Assembly (NCBI RefSeq): GCF_009829325.1
Contig: NZ_VUOS01000027.1
Coordinates: 62,001 to 126,000 of the forward strand
DNA: 64,000 nt
Direction: 5' to 3'
DNA from: Nocardia sp. CY41
Lineage (GTDB): Bacteria > Actinomycetota > Actinomycetes > Mycobacteriales > Mycobacteriaceae
Positions 35,252-43,177 of the stretch are shown here, piece after piece (positions within the stretch are counted from its first letter, which is position 1; every line of letters begins with the position of its first letter). Below the pieces are notes generated by a model. It saw only the letters and a program-made list of their open reading frames with translations, ran no database searches and was not told the origin of the DNA. Both the position numbers and the translations under genes were made by a program.

Positions 35252-36052
35252 TCAACGGGACGCGGGCCGGAAGATGTCGTCGAGCGGGACCGCCGGTCCG
35301 GAAATGACGCCTTCTTCGGCATACCATTCCCAGCGCATCACCCGGGCGAGCAGCGGGGTGGGCATGCGCAGGATGACCTTCGCGATGGTGGCGAAGCGGC
35401 TGGAGCCCTCGATGATCGAGCGGTGCGCCGCCAGTGCGGTCTTCCGTCGCGCGGCATGTGCGCCGACGTCGATGCGGTGGGTGATCGCCGAGCGTGGACT
35501 GTACAGCGAGTCGAGGACCGATGGGTCGTAGCCCGAGAGGACCCGCAACCGCCGCAGCAGATCGTTCAGGCGTGTACAGCCCTCGCGCGGCAGGGTCGCA
35601 GCCAGGACGCGCGACACGCCGGCGAGTTCGGCCGCGCGCTTGCCCACTTCGTGCACGCGGACGTGGTCGCGGTGCCCGTACCCGCCGTTGCGGTCGTAGC
35701 TGAGCAGAATCTCGGCGCGCTCCGCACGCAGGATCGCGGCCAATCGCCGCGCCGCCTCCTCCGGGTCCGCACGGGCGAACCGCATCCGGTCCGGCGGGTC
35801 GGCGTACAGCACCGCGCCGTGCCCGCTGTCGGCGTAGCCGAGGTGCACCACCCGGTGCACGCCGAGTGCGGCGGCGCTCGCCTCCAGCTCGCTGAGCCGC
35901 AACGGTTTGCGGCCGTTCAGATCGGCCATGTGGCCGTCGGTGGCCACCGCGATCACGGTCCGATGCCCGGCGGCGGACAGCTCGGCCAGCGTCCCGCCGG
36001 TCAGCAGCGTCTCGTCGTCGGGGTGCGCGTGGAATGCCACAACGGTCGCCAT
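35252..36052 (-). CDS. PIG-L family N-acetylglucosaminyl deacetylase
   Basis: A 266-residue zinc deacetylase of the LmbE/MshB family. The zinc motif AHPDDE is at residues 9-14; a second His in YGHRDHVRVHEVG completes the site. Substrates in the family include GlcNAc-inositol (mycothiol), glycolipids and antibiotic intermediates. It is not clearly MshB: the sequence around the active site is shorter. It lies next to a small membrane protein on the same strand. Confidence 0.9.
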   Translation of the reverse strand: MATVVAFHAHPDDETLLTGGTLAELSAAGHRTVIAVATDGHMADLNGRKPLRLSELEASAAALGVHRVVHLGYADSGHGAVLYADPPDRMRFARADPEEAARRLAAILRAERAEILLSYDRNGGYGHRDHVRVHEVGKRAAELAGVSRVLAATLPREGCTRLNDLLRRLRVLSGYDPSVLDSLYSPRSAITHRIDVGAHAARRKTALAAHRSIIEGSSRFATIAKVILRMPTPLLARVMRWEWYAEEGVISGPAVPLDDIFRPASR

Positions 36053-36074
36053 CGCACCAGTGTGCCAAAGACTT

Positions 36075-36470
36075 TCACCACAGGTCCGCGGCCAGGCGAG
36101 TCGCGCCGACGAGCATGTAGCTGCCGGTCAGAGCGACCAGCGCGACGGCGGTCGGCCGCGGAACGTCGCTGCGCAGGATCCGCACCCCGCCGTGTGCGGT
36201 GTCCAGGATGTCCACCAGCAACGCCAGGCGCTGCCAGCGCGGCAGCTCCTCGGCCGGCGCGGTCAGGTACCCCAGGCCCAGCGCGATCGCCCGCGCGCCG
36301 AAGATCCGGGTCATGTACTCGAGTTCGGGTGTGGGGCGCACACCCAACCTTTTGCTCAACGTTCGCGGGGCCAGGACGGCGGCCGACCCCAGCGCGACCC
36401 GTCCGAGCGCCAGGCCGCGCAGCGCACCGGCCAGGGGGGAGCGAGTTTGCCGCATACTGTTCGTCGCCAT
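36075..36470 (-). CDS. Small membrane protein of unknown function
   Basis: A 131-residue protein with three or four membrane segments (LAGALRGLALGRVALGSAAV, ALGLGYLTAP, LLVDILDTAHG, TAVALVALTGSYMLVGAT). The pattern LGVRPTPELEYMTRIFGARAIALGLGY is common in actinobacterial DUF4267-like proteins. Starts at GTG 36491 or ATG 36470 or 36455 are all possible. It is 22 bases upstream of the PIG-L gene in the same direction. Confidence 0.7.
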   Translation of the reverse strand: MATNSMRQTRSPLAGALRGLALGRVALGSAAVLAPRTLSKRLGVRPTPELEYMTRIFGARAIALGLGYLTAPAEELPRWQRLALLVDILDTAHGGVRILRSDVPRPTAVALVALTGSYMLVGATRLAADLW

Positions 36471-36563
36471 GCCCCGAGCCTCGCTCACCACGCCGCTCAG
36501 GTCGATTACCTACGAGGTAATCGACCTGACAGCGGTGTGCCCGGGAAACCGTGCGGGGGAGAC

Positions 36564-36779
36564 TCAGGGCAGCGGAATCCACTGGCCGAGGAACCAGAAA
36601 CCGTGCGGGCTCGGCTGCGGATCACCGTGGTGCTGCTGCTCGGGAGCATGGTCCCGACCCCGGTCGCGATCGTCGTGGCCCGGATCCGCGCTCGCGATAC
36701 CCGCGCCTGCGCCGACCGCCGCCAGAGCGATGCCTCCGGCCACCGCCGCCTTCGCCACCTTGGACTTCAACACCTTCAT
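36564..36779 (-). CDS. Small secreted protein
   Basis: A 71-residue precursor with a clear signal peptide (MKVLKSKVAKAAVAGGIALA ... ASA before DPGHDD) and a mature part of about 40 residues, rich in His, Asp and Pro and ending PHGFWFLGQWIPLP. The ribosome site AGGAGACAGGT is strong. The His/Asp-rich stretch could bind metal; function unknown. Confidence 0.75.
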   Translation of the reverse strand: MKVLKSKVAKAAVAGGIALAAVGAGAGIASADPGHDDRDRGRDHAPEQQHHGDPQPSPHGFWFLGQWIPLP

Positions 36780-37045
36780 ACCTGTCTCCTTCCTCCGGCC
36801 CGTTGGGGCCCTCGGCCGAACCTCGACCGCGGAAACGATCCTCGACGCGGGATCTCGAGACAGCCGGATAGCCCGCCGGGAAACTCCTGGCAACCGAATC
36901 GGCATGCGCAGCGGAGGCAAAGCGCCGATGAAGGCGCGGTCGAGGTCCGGATGCGAGAGTGGTCGAGACAAGACCCCGGCCGTCGGCGCGCTCGCGGCGG
37001 ACCGGCCAGAGATCCTCCGCGACCCACCACCAGGAGAGGACATCC

Positions 37046-38023
37046 GTGAAGCTTCTCGTCACCGGCGGCGCCGGCTACATCGGTAGCGTCGTCGCCCACC
37101 AACTCGTCGACGCGGGCCATGAGGTAGAGATTCTCGACGACCTGTCCACCGGTTTCCCGGCGAACCTCCCGCCGCGCGCGGTGTTCCACCAACTCTCGAT
37201 CCATCGGGTCGCCGACGTGCTCACGCCCGCGTCCGGCTTCGACGGCGTGCTGCACTTCGCCGCCAAGATCGAAGTCGCCGAATCGGTCGCGAACCCGGAG
37301 AAGTACTGGTGGAACAACATCGAAGGCTCCCTCGCACTGCTGCGCGCCATACGCGCCGCAGGCACTCCGCGCCTGATCTTCTCCAGCACCGGATCGATGT
37401 ACACCGGCGACGGAAGCACACCCTTCGACGAGAACGCCGAAGTGCGTCCGGCCAACCCGTACGCGGCGACCAAGGCTACCGTGGACATGATGATCGCGGG
37501 CGAGTGCGGCGCGAGCGATCTCGGCGCCGCGTCGCTGCGCTACTTCAACGCCTCCGGCGCCGTCGTAGCGCACGGCGCGCGGCTGGGCGAACGTCACGAC
37601 CCGGAGTCGCACCTGATTCCGATCCTGCTGCAAGTCGCTGCCGGGCAGCGCCCTTCGTTCACCCTCTACGGCACCGACTATCCGACTCCGGACGGCACCT
37701 GCATCCGGGACTACGTGCACGTGGCCGACCTCGCCGCCGCGCACCTGCTGGCGCTGGAAGCCATCCGCCCCCGCGAATACGAGGTGTACAACCTCGGCAA
37801 CGGCAGCGGCTACTCCAACCGGCAGGTGCTCGATACCGTGCGGGAAGTAACCGGACGTGACTTCCCGGTGCACTACGGCCCGCGCAGGCCGGGCGATCCG
37901 GCCGTCTGCGTGGCCGCGAGCGGCAAGGCGGGCAGCAGGCTCGGCTGGAAGCCGCAGCGTCCGGACCTGGCCGACATCGTCTCCGACGCATGGGAATTCC
38001 ACCGGTCGGTGTCCGGCGACTGA
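37046..38023 (+). CDS. galE: UDP-glucose 4-epimerase
   Basis: Interconverts UDP-glucose and UDP-galactose, feeding arabinogalactan and other cell-wall sugars. The 325-residue SDR has the NAD motif TGGAGYIGS, the catalytic region SSTGSMYTGD and the Tyr-Lys pair YAATK. ASLRYFNASGA and GTCIRDYVHVADLA are family signatures. SMYTG replaces the common AVYG. GTG at 37046 has GGAGAGGA upstream. The galK gene is at the left edge of the window, 36 kb away. Confidence 0.92.
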   Translation: MKLLVTGGAGYIGSVVAHQLVDAGHEVEILDDLSTGFPANLPPRAVFHQLSIHRVADVLTPASGFDGVLHFAAKIEVAESVANPEKYWWNNIEGSLALLRAIRAAGTPRLIFSSTGSMYTGDGSTPFDENAEVRPANPYAATKATVDMMIAGECGASDLGAASLRYFNASGAVVAHGARLGERHDPESHLIPILLQVAAGQRPSFTLYGTDYPTPDGTCIRDYVHVADLAAAHLLALEAIRPREYEVYNLGNGSGYSNRQVLDTVREVTGRDFPVHYGPRRPGDPAVCVAASGKAGSRLGWKPQRPDLADIVSDAWEFHRSVSGD

Positions 38024-38057
38024 TCGACCGAGGAACGATTCGCCGTATTCGGTGATC

Positions 38058-38085
38058 TCCGGGCGCCCTCGCCGGGGCGCCCGGA
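38058..38085. terminator. Bidirectional hairpin between galE and the small peptide gene
   Basis: A perfect 11-bp stem (TCCGGGCGCCC with its complement) and 6-base loop between two convergent stops. Likely a terminator for both directions. Confidence 0.7.
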
Positions 38086-38097
38086 TTCACGAGTCGA

Positions 38098-38178
38098 TCA
38101 GAGAATGAGCAGGATCAGCGCCTTCTGCAGCGTGTCCACGATGCGGCCGATGGTGATCGCGATTTCGACGGTGCCCAT
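38098..38178 (-). CDS. Candidate 26-residue amphipathic peptide
   Basis: ATG to TGA, 26 codons, beginning MGTVEIAITIGRIVDTL and ending in ALILLIL. The ribosome site AAAGGGG lies 6 bases upstream. A terminator-like hairpin follows 12 bases after the stop. The peptide has no cleavable signal and would form one hydrophobic or amphipathic helix, with charges only at Glu5, Arg12, Asp15 and Lys19. Candidates are a membrane-active or membrane-associated micro-protein. Third bases are mostly G or C, as in real genes here. Confidence 0.5.
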   Translation of the reverse strand: MGTVEIAITIGRIVDTLQKALILLIL

Positions 38179-38361
38179 GACAGGCCCCTTTCCTCGGGCG
38201 TGGCAGATCCTCGACATATCAATTCAAGCGCGCCCGAGGGGGATTCGGAAGCTCGCGCTCGGGTCGATCCACGAGGTTTCATCCGCGGCGCCGCTGCCTT
38301 CGAATCATCTGTGTCGCGGCACCGGTCGCGGCTGTGGAATCACCCACCGACAGGAGTACTT

Positions 38362-38955
38362 GTGGCGTCGTCGCAACCGTTGATCCGGGAGGACTCGCAC
38401 GACTGTTTCCGGTCTGCGGCGGGCACGGTCGGACAAGCCGCGGCGATATTCGGCATGCTGCATCGGAATTCCGCCGAGCCCGCGGCGGTGCACGCGCGGC
38501 TCGCGGTGCTCACCGATCGCAGCGACGAATTCGTGTGCGAACTGCTCGGCGCGCCGGAGGCGGCGGGCCGGTGCGCGCTCGGCCGGGCGTTGCACAGCGT
38601 CGTCGCCCACCTGCGGACGGCGGCCGAGCGCGCGAGCCTGCACCACACGACGGCGCTCGTGGACGAACTCACCGAGGTGATCGCCATCGTCGAAGAATGC
38701 GGGCAGCATACGGCCCGATCGCTGACCGCCCCGCTGAATTTCCTCGAAGCACAGCGGTATCGAGCCGAGATCCAGCGACTGGCGGACGACGCCGACGACG
38801 CTTTCCGCCGCCTGTTCGCGCGGTGGTACTTCGACACCGAAGACCTCATGGCGGTCGCCGGGATGCGTGAGCTCGGCGACGAATTGGAGAACGTGGTGCA
38901 GGCCTTCGAGTCGGTCGCCGACGCAGTGCTCGTCAGGGACCGGCGACTCGGGTGA
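38362..38955 (+). CDS. Helical protein, possibly PhoU/DUF47-like
   Basis: A 197-residue soluble protein, mostly helical with regularly spaced Leu, Ala, Glu and Asp (LVDELTEVIAIVEECGQ, YRAEIQRLADDADDAFRRLF, LGDELENVVQAFESVADAVL). The three-helix pattern with repeated D/E pairs resembles DUF47/PhoU-like Pit accessory proteins, but no Pit transporter is beside it. GTG at 38362 has CAGGAGTACTT upstream. Assignment is tentative. Confidence 0.6.
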   Translation: MASSQPLIREDSHDCFRSAAGTVGQAAAIFGMLHRNSAEPAAVHARLAVLTDRSDEFVCELLGAPEAAGRCALGRALHSVVAHLRTAAERASLHHTTALVDELTEVIAIVEECGQHTARSLTAPLNFLEAQRYRAEIQRLADDADDAFRRLFARWYFDTEDLMAVAGMRELGDELENVVQAFESVADAVLVRDRRLG

Positions 38956-38964
38956 GCCGCCCCG

Positions 38965-40290
38965 CTACATCCCGACGAAGTCGATGATCGGCGCCGGATA
39001 GTCCGCCGGATCGACGTGCTCACGCCACGGCCGGTGGATACGTCCACCGGGCAGGTGCGCCAGCTCGGGAACCCAACGCCGGACGTACTCGCCGTCCGGG
39101 TCGTAACGCTGCGCTTGACGCAGCGGGTTGAGCACCCGATTCGGCCTGGTGTCGGTCCCCGTACCCGCCACCCACTGCCAGTTCAGCTGGTTGTTCGCCA
39201 GGTCGCCGTCCACCAGCCAGCGCAAGAAGTGCTCCGCCCCCACCCGCCAGTCGACCCGCAGCGACTTGGTCAGGAAGCTGGCCGTGATCAGCCGCGCGCG
39301 GTTGTGCATCCACCCCTGCGCGCGCAGTTGCCGCATCCCGGCGTCCACGATCGGATGCCCCGTGCGCCCTTCGCGCCAGGCGTCGACGGCCTGCTCGTCG
39401 TCGCGTCGGCGAACCGAGCGGGGGCGGTAGTCCGACCAGGCCGCCGACGGGCGGGCGGCCAGCAACTGGTGGTGGAAGTCGCGCCAGGCCAGCTGACGGG
39501 CGAACGCGTGCCCGCCGGCGGTGGACGTGTCGACCCGGTGCACCAGCTCCACCGGCGACACGCAGCCGAAGTGCAGATACGGCGACAGCCGCGAAGTGTC
39601 GTCGGCCGCGAGGTCGTCGTTGTCGCGCGCGTAGTGCTCGACCGGCCCGGCCAGCCAATCGCGCACGATCTTTCGCCCGGTCGTCTCACCGCCCACGGCA
39701 AGCTGCGGCGACGTCGGTCCCGGGCACAGCTCGTCCGCGTCCGGCAGCGGCAGGCTCGGCACCCGCGGCACCGTGAGGCTGCTCGGTTTGCCCAGCGGCT
39801 TGCGCAGCGGCGCGTCGGACCAGCGCCGGAAATACGGGCTGAAGACCGCGAAGTGGTCGCGCCCGGTAGCGGGCAGCAGCGTGGCCGGATCGGCGGCGGT
39901 GACGGTGGCGGGATGGGTGTACAGCAGGCAGTCGCGCCGCGCGAGACGCTCCCGCAGCGCCCGTTCGCGCCTGCGACTGTAGCCGCTGACATCGGCGGCG
40001 ACGTGCACGCTCTCGGCGTGCACTACGGCGGCCACGCGGTCGACCTCCGCGGCCACGTCACCGCGGCGCAGGACCAGGCCACCGCCGAGGGCGCGCAGTT
40101 CGTCGTCGAGTTCGGCGAGGGCGGCGACGAGGAACCGCGCACGGTTCGGCGCGGCGAAGCGGCCGGCGAGGACGGCGTCGTCGAGCACGAACAACGGCAC
40201 CACGGCGGCGCCTTCCCGGTGCGCGGCGGTCAGCACCGGGTTGTCCCGCACCCGCAGGTCGCGGGTGAACAGCGCGATCGTGACGGTCAT
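38965..40290 (-). CDS. phrB: Deoxyribodipyrimidine photo-lyase
   Basis: A light-driven enzyme that splits pyrimidine dimers in DNA, 441 residues. The N-terminal domain (about 1-130) binds the antenna cofactor (LFTRDLRVRDNPVLTAA). The C-terminal FAD domain has RLSPYLHFGCVSPVE, YRPRSVRRRDDE, WREGRTGHPIVDAGMRQLRA, MHNRARLI and NWQWVAGTGTDTRPNRVLNP, the CPD class I pattern. It is downstream of the lipocalin gene in the same direction, and the MerR-B12 regulator gene is divergent, so it is probably light-induced. Confidence 0.94.
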   Translation of the reverse strand: MTVTIALFTRDLRVRDNPVLTAAHREGAAVVPLFVLDDAVLAGRFAAPNRARFLVAALAELDDELRALGGGLVLRRGDVAAEVDRVAAVVHAESVHVAADVSGYSRRRERALRERLARRDCLLYTHPATVTAADPATLLPATGRDHFAVFSPYFRRWSDAPLRKPLGKPSSLTVPRVPSLPLPDADELCPGPTSPQLAVGGETTGRKIVRDWLAGPVEHYARDNDDLAADDTSRLSPYLHFGCVSPVELVHRVDTSTAGGHAFARQLAWRDFHHQLLAARPSAAWSDYRPRSVRRRDDEQAVDAWREGRTGHPIVDAGMRQLRAQGWMHNRARLITASFLTKSLRVDWRVGAEHFLRWLVDGDLANNQLNWQWVAGTGTDTRPNRVLNPLRQAQRYDPDGEYVRRWVPELAHLPGGRIHRPWREHVDPADYPAPIIDFVGM

Positions 40291-40415
40291 CGCGAGGCTC
40301 CTTGTCGGACGAGAGCGGTCGTGCTCGGCGCCCGTGAGGGTCGCGCCGGCGCGGCGTCGGGCGGCTCAGCCCCACCGCCGCCGACGCGGCCCTCACGAGC
40401 GCCGAACATGCCGGA

Positions 40416-41039
40416 TCACGCCGCGCACAGCGGGACGATGCGCGAGTCACCGCCGGTCGTCGGCGAGGTCAGGTACAGGCACGGGTTCTGGCCCGCGGAG
40501 ACGATCGCCGCGCGCACCTGCTGCCAGGCTTCCGCGTCCAGTGACGCGGCGCGCGCCAGGACGAATCCGGATATCCGGCTCGGGTCGGTGACCACCGCCC
40601 ACGAATAGGCCGGGCCGAGCGCCGTGACGATGTAGTTGGTCGGCCCGTCCAGACGATCCTGGGTCGGCACGCCGGGGAAGCTGACGTGCAGCTGCGCACC
40701 GGTCTCCCGGTCGTTGACCGTAGCGGTCCCGTTGATCTCGTTCTGCGTGCCGGTCCATGTGGTGCAGGTGTTGCGCACCGCGATGTTGCCCGCCGCATCG
40801 AGGGCGTAATTCGCCTGGGTATCTCGCGCGCAGGCGAGGTTGAAGTACTGCGGGACGGCGGCGAGCTGACGCCACGTCCCCAAGTACCGCTCCAGCTCCA
40901 GGCGCGGCACCGGCGCAGGTCCCTCGAGCGGGTTCGGAGCCGCGGAGGCGCCACCCGTCGCCAGAGCGGTCGCGGACAGCGCCGACACCACCCCGGCGAG
41001 CAGGCGGGTCGACGTACGCAGCAGATTGCGACGGTGCAC
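40416..41039 (-). CDS. Secreted lipocalin (Blc-like)
   Basis: A 207-residue precursor with a signal peptide (about 1-34, ending ASA). The lipocalin lead LERYLGTWRQLAAVPQYFN and the NTCTTWTGTQNEINGTATV region are typical of the bacterial Blc family. Three or four Cys residues in the mature part could form disulfides. Bacterial lipocalins bind fatty acids or carry lipids. It is probably the first gene of an operon with phrB. GTG 41039 has GAGGAGT upstream and a candidate light-regulated operator at 41086. Confidence 0.88.
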   Translation of the reverse strand: MHRRNLLRTSTRLLAGVVSALSATALATGGASAAPNPLEGPAPVPRLELERYLGTWRQLAAVPQYFNLACARDTQANYALDAAGNIAVRNTCTTWTGTQNEINGTATVNDRETGAQLHVSFPGVPTQDRLDGPTNYIVTALGPAYSWAVVTDPSRISGFVLARAASLDAEAWQQVRAAIVSAGQNPCLYLTSPTTGGDSRIVPLCAA

Positions 41040-41085
41040 GCTAACTCCTCGGAAATCGGCGATGCTGACCACACTAGCATAGAAC

Positions 41086-41102
41086 GATGCACAATTGATG
41101 CA
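41086..41102. promoter_or_regulatory. 11-bp direct repeat GATGCA-N5-GATGCA before the lipocalin gene
   Basis: GATGCA starts at 41086 and again at 41097, one helical turn apart. CarH-type MerR-B12 regulators bind tandem 11-bp direct repeats. It lies 47 bases upstream of the lipocalin start, within the expected promoter. The same spacing recurs at 42606 and 44555. Confidence 0.6.
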
Positions 41103-41561
41103 ACCTTCCTTTTCCGGAGGAACGATGCCGCGGAGGACAACGCCGAACATCGACGGCCGGGCGCCTGCCGGACACAGGTGCGCAGCCACTTGGGGAACCT
41201 GCCCGCTCGGTCCGCGCGTCCGGGCGCACGAATGCGCAGCATCACGCTCTCCAAAACCGGCACCGATAAGCCCACAGCCGCGAGAAGCCGTGGCGGTCGG
41301 GCGCACAGTCCTGACCGCCCCACCGCGAGATGCCGTCCGGCCGGCTGATCGCTCACTGCCAGGGCAGCGGGCGGGACCGCCGCCGCTGGTCACCCTCCCG
41401 GACGGCGGCGGCCGACGTGCACGCGTCCGGACTCACACCGCCCGGTCGACCCGCGCCGAACGACCCGGCGCGAAACCGACGGTGACGTGATGCCACCGCA
41501 CGGACCCACCGATCAGCCGGGTGGAGCGGATCCCGTCGGCGGCGGCGGGCAGAATGGGGCG

Positions 41562-42407
41562 ATGCCCGCCGGTCCCGTCCCCGTGTCCGACGCGGCCGGA
41601 TACACGGTGCGCGCGGTCGCCGAGCGTCTCGGTATCCCGACCGCGACGCTGCGCAGCTGGAACCGCCGCTACGACATCGGCCCGCCGCAGCACCGCCCAG
41701 GTCAGCACCGCCTGTACACCCGGGCCGACATCGCCATGCTCGAACGGATGCTGGCGCTGATCCGCGCGGGCGCGAGCCCGGCGGGCGCGGCGGCGGCGGT
41801 GCGCGGGCCCGCGCCCACGCTCGGCCGCCGGGAAGCGCTGCTGGCCGCGGCCTTCGCGCTGGACACCACCGCGGTGTCGAACCAGATCGAGGCGCACGTC
41901 CGCGCGTTCGGCGTGGTGGACACCTGGAATCTGCTGTGCCGCCCCGCTTTCGCCGACATCGTCGATCGGCAGCTCGGCGGCGAGGGATGCATCGATGTGG
42001 AGCACTTGCTTTCCTGGTGCGTCATCTCGGTGCTGCACCGGACGCACCCGCCGTCGGTTTCGGACGGCACGGCGCCGGTGGTGCTCGCCTGCACCAGCGG
42101 GGAGACGCATTCGCTGCCGCTGGAGGTGTTGCGCGCGGCGCTCGCCGAACGCGGCGCCGGAGCCCGGATGCTGGGCGCCGACGTGCCCGCCGCCGCGCTC
42201 GCCGACACCCTCGCCCGGTTCGACCGCCCCGCCGCTGTCCTGCTGTGGTCGCAGCAGGAGTCCACGGCGTTGACCTCCGCGGTGCGCGCCTGCCTCGGCG
42301 CGGGCGCCCGCGTGCTGGTCGGCGGCCCGGGATGGGAGGCGGTCTTCCTCCCCGAGGGCGTGGAACGCGTCGAGAGCCTGGTCGACGCCGCCGACCGGCT
42401 CGCCTGA
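41562..42407 (+). CDS. MerR-family regulator with B12-binding fold (CarH/LitR type)
   Basis: A 281-residue regulator. Residues about 13-80 are the MerR DNA-binding domain (YTVRAVAERLGIPTATLRSW, RPGQHRLYTRADIAML). A helical bundle (about 88-165) and a Rossmann-like B12-binding domain (about 170-281) follow. Glu147-His148 match the EH of the Wx9EH motif, and GETH (His183) matches the lower cobalt-ligand loop. Gln137 replaces the usual Trp. Such proteins repress in the dark with adenosyl-B12 and release DNA in light. A longer start at 41490 is possible; 41562 avoids a low-complexity N-terminus. Confidence 0.83.
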   Translation: MPAGPVPVSDAAGYTVRAVAERLGIPTATLRSWNRRYDIGPPQHRPGQHRLYTRADIAMLERMLALIRAGASPAGAAAAVRGPAPTLGRREALLAAAFALDTTAVSNQIEAHVRAFGVVDTWNLLCRPAFADIVDRQLGGEGCIDVEHLLSWCVISVLHRTHPPSVSDGTAPVVLACTSGETHSLPLEVLRAALAERGAGARMLGADVPAAALADTLARFDRPAAVLLWSQQESTALTSAVRACLGAGARVLVGGPGWEAVFLPEGVERVESLVDAADRLA

Positions 42408-42602
42408 CCAGCCCGCCGGGCGCTTCCGCCGAACCGATCCATCGACGGACACCACGCAATCCTCCGTCGGCCCTGGCTTCTCCCGGCGACCGCCGGCTCA
42501 GATCATCCCCTGAACCCAGCAGAGGTAGCTGGCGAAACCCCCTCTCCCGCACGAGCCGCCCGCGCGCGCAGCGCTCGGCCGCCAAGTCCGCTGCCCACGA
42601 TC

Positions 42603-42622
42603 ATCGATGCAATATCGATGCA
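42603..42622. promoter_or_regulatory. 11-bp direct repeat ATCGATGCA x 2
   Basis: ATCGATGCA at 42603-42611 repeats exactly at 42614-42622, keeping the GATGCA-N5-GATGCA pattern. No gene start is near; it may serve an unseen transcript or act as a decoy or relic. Confidence 0.5.
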
Positions 42623-42639
42623 GTACGGAATCCGACATC

Positions 42640-42935
42640 GGCGCGTCAGCTACCACAGAGGAGAGGGGGCCTCTCGTGCGGACGCACCCCACACCGGTCA
42701 CCGGCGGAGCGCTCCACACACACCTCGCCCGCGCCATCAGCAACCACAGTGGAGATCGGACCAGCGCGCCGATGCGCCCGCACAGGTCACCGGCGGAGCG
42801 CTCTGCCAACACCTCGCCCGCACCGCCGGCAACTGCAGTGGAGATGGGACCTCTCGTGCGGACGCGCCCCGCACCAGGCACCCGGCTGAGCGCTCCACAC
42901 ACACCTCGCCGGCACCATCAGCGATCGCAGGACCG
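42640..42935. repeat. About 90-bp imperfect tandem repeat, three full units and one partial
   Basis: Units begin at about 42670 (91 bp), 42761 (89 bp) and 42850 (86 bp); a partial unit ends at 42669. Shared parts are CTCTCGTGCGGACGC, CACCGGCGGAGCGCTC, ACACCTCGCC and CAACCACAGTGGAGAT. No convincing coding frame spans them. It resembles a species-specific intergenic repeat array. Confidence 0.7.
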
Positions 42936-43177
42936 CACCGATCAGTCGCCCGACTCGGTTGCGCTCCACTCATCCAGCGCAAGCCGTCTCTTGCTCACAG
43001 CCGATTCAACAGCGACTACTCGCATGTCGGGAGACTCTCCGAGACCCAGCCGCAAGGTGGACAGGGCAGTCGATTGCTGCGACGCGGGCACGAACGCCGG
43101 AATGGCGTCGATCGGTCTACTACATCCGCCAGATCGGGAACATCCATTCCGTCGCGAGCCCCGGCGCCATCCCGGAC

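Larger units (their letters stand above)
42408..43177. other. Long intergenic region with repeats
   Basis: About 770 bases without a recognisable gene. It contains the 11-bp-spaced GATGCA pair (42606) and a block of about 90-bp tandem repeats (42640-42935). The short segments GGTAGCTG, CCCCCTCTC and CCGCACGAG near 42525-42555 recur in inverted sense but in the same order near 42645-42680. From 42936 to 43177 I see no clear structure. Confidence 0.65.

Noticed and set aside
34860..35531. Plus-strand ORF of 223 codons right of the TrcS-like gene
   Set aside because: Its second half is antisense to the PIG-L gene and the first half has no recognisable domain or ribosome site.
42670..42935. CRISPR array
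   Set aside because: Only three imperfect units, no conserved repeat with unique spacers and no cas genes in the window.
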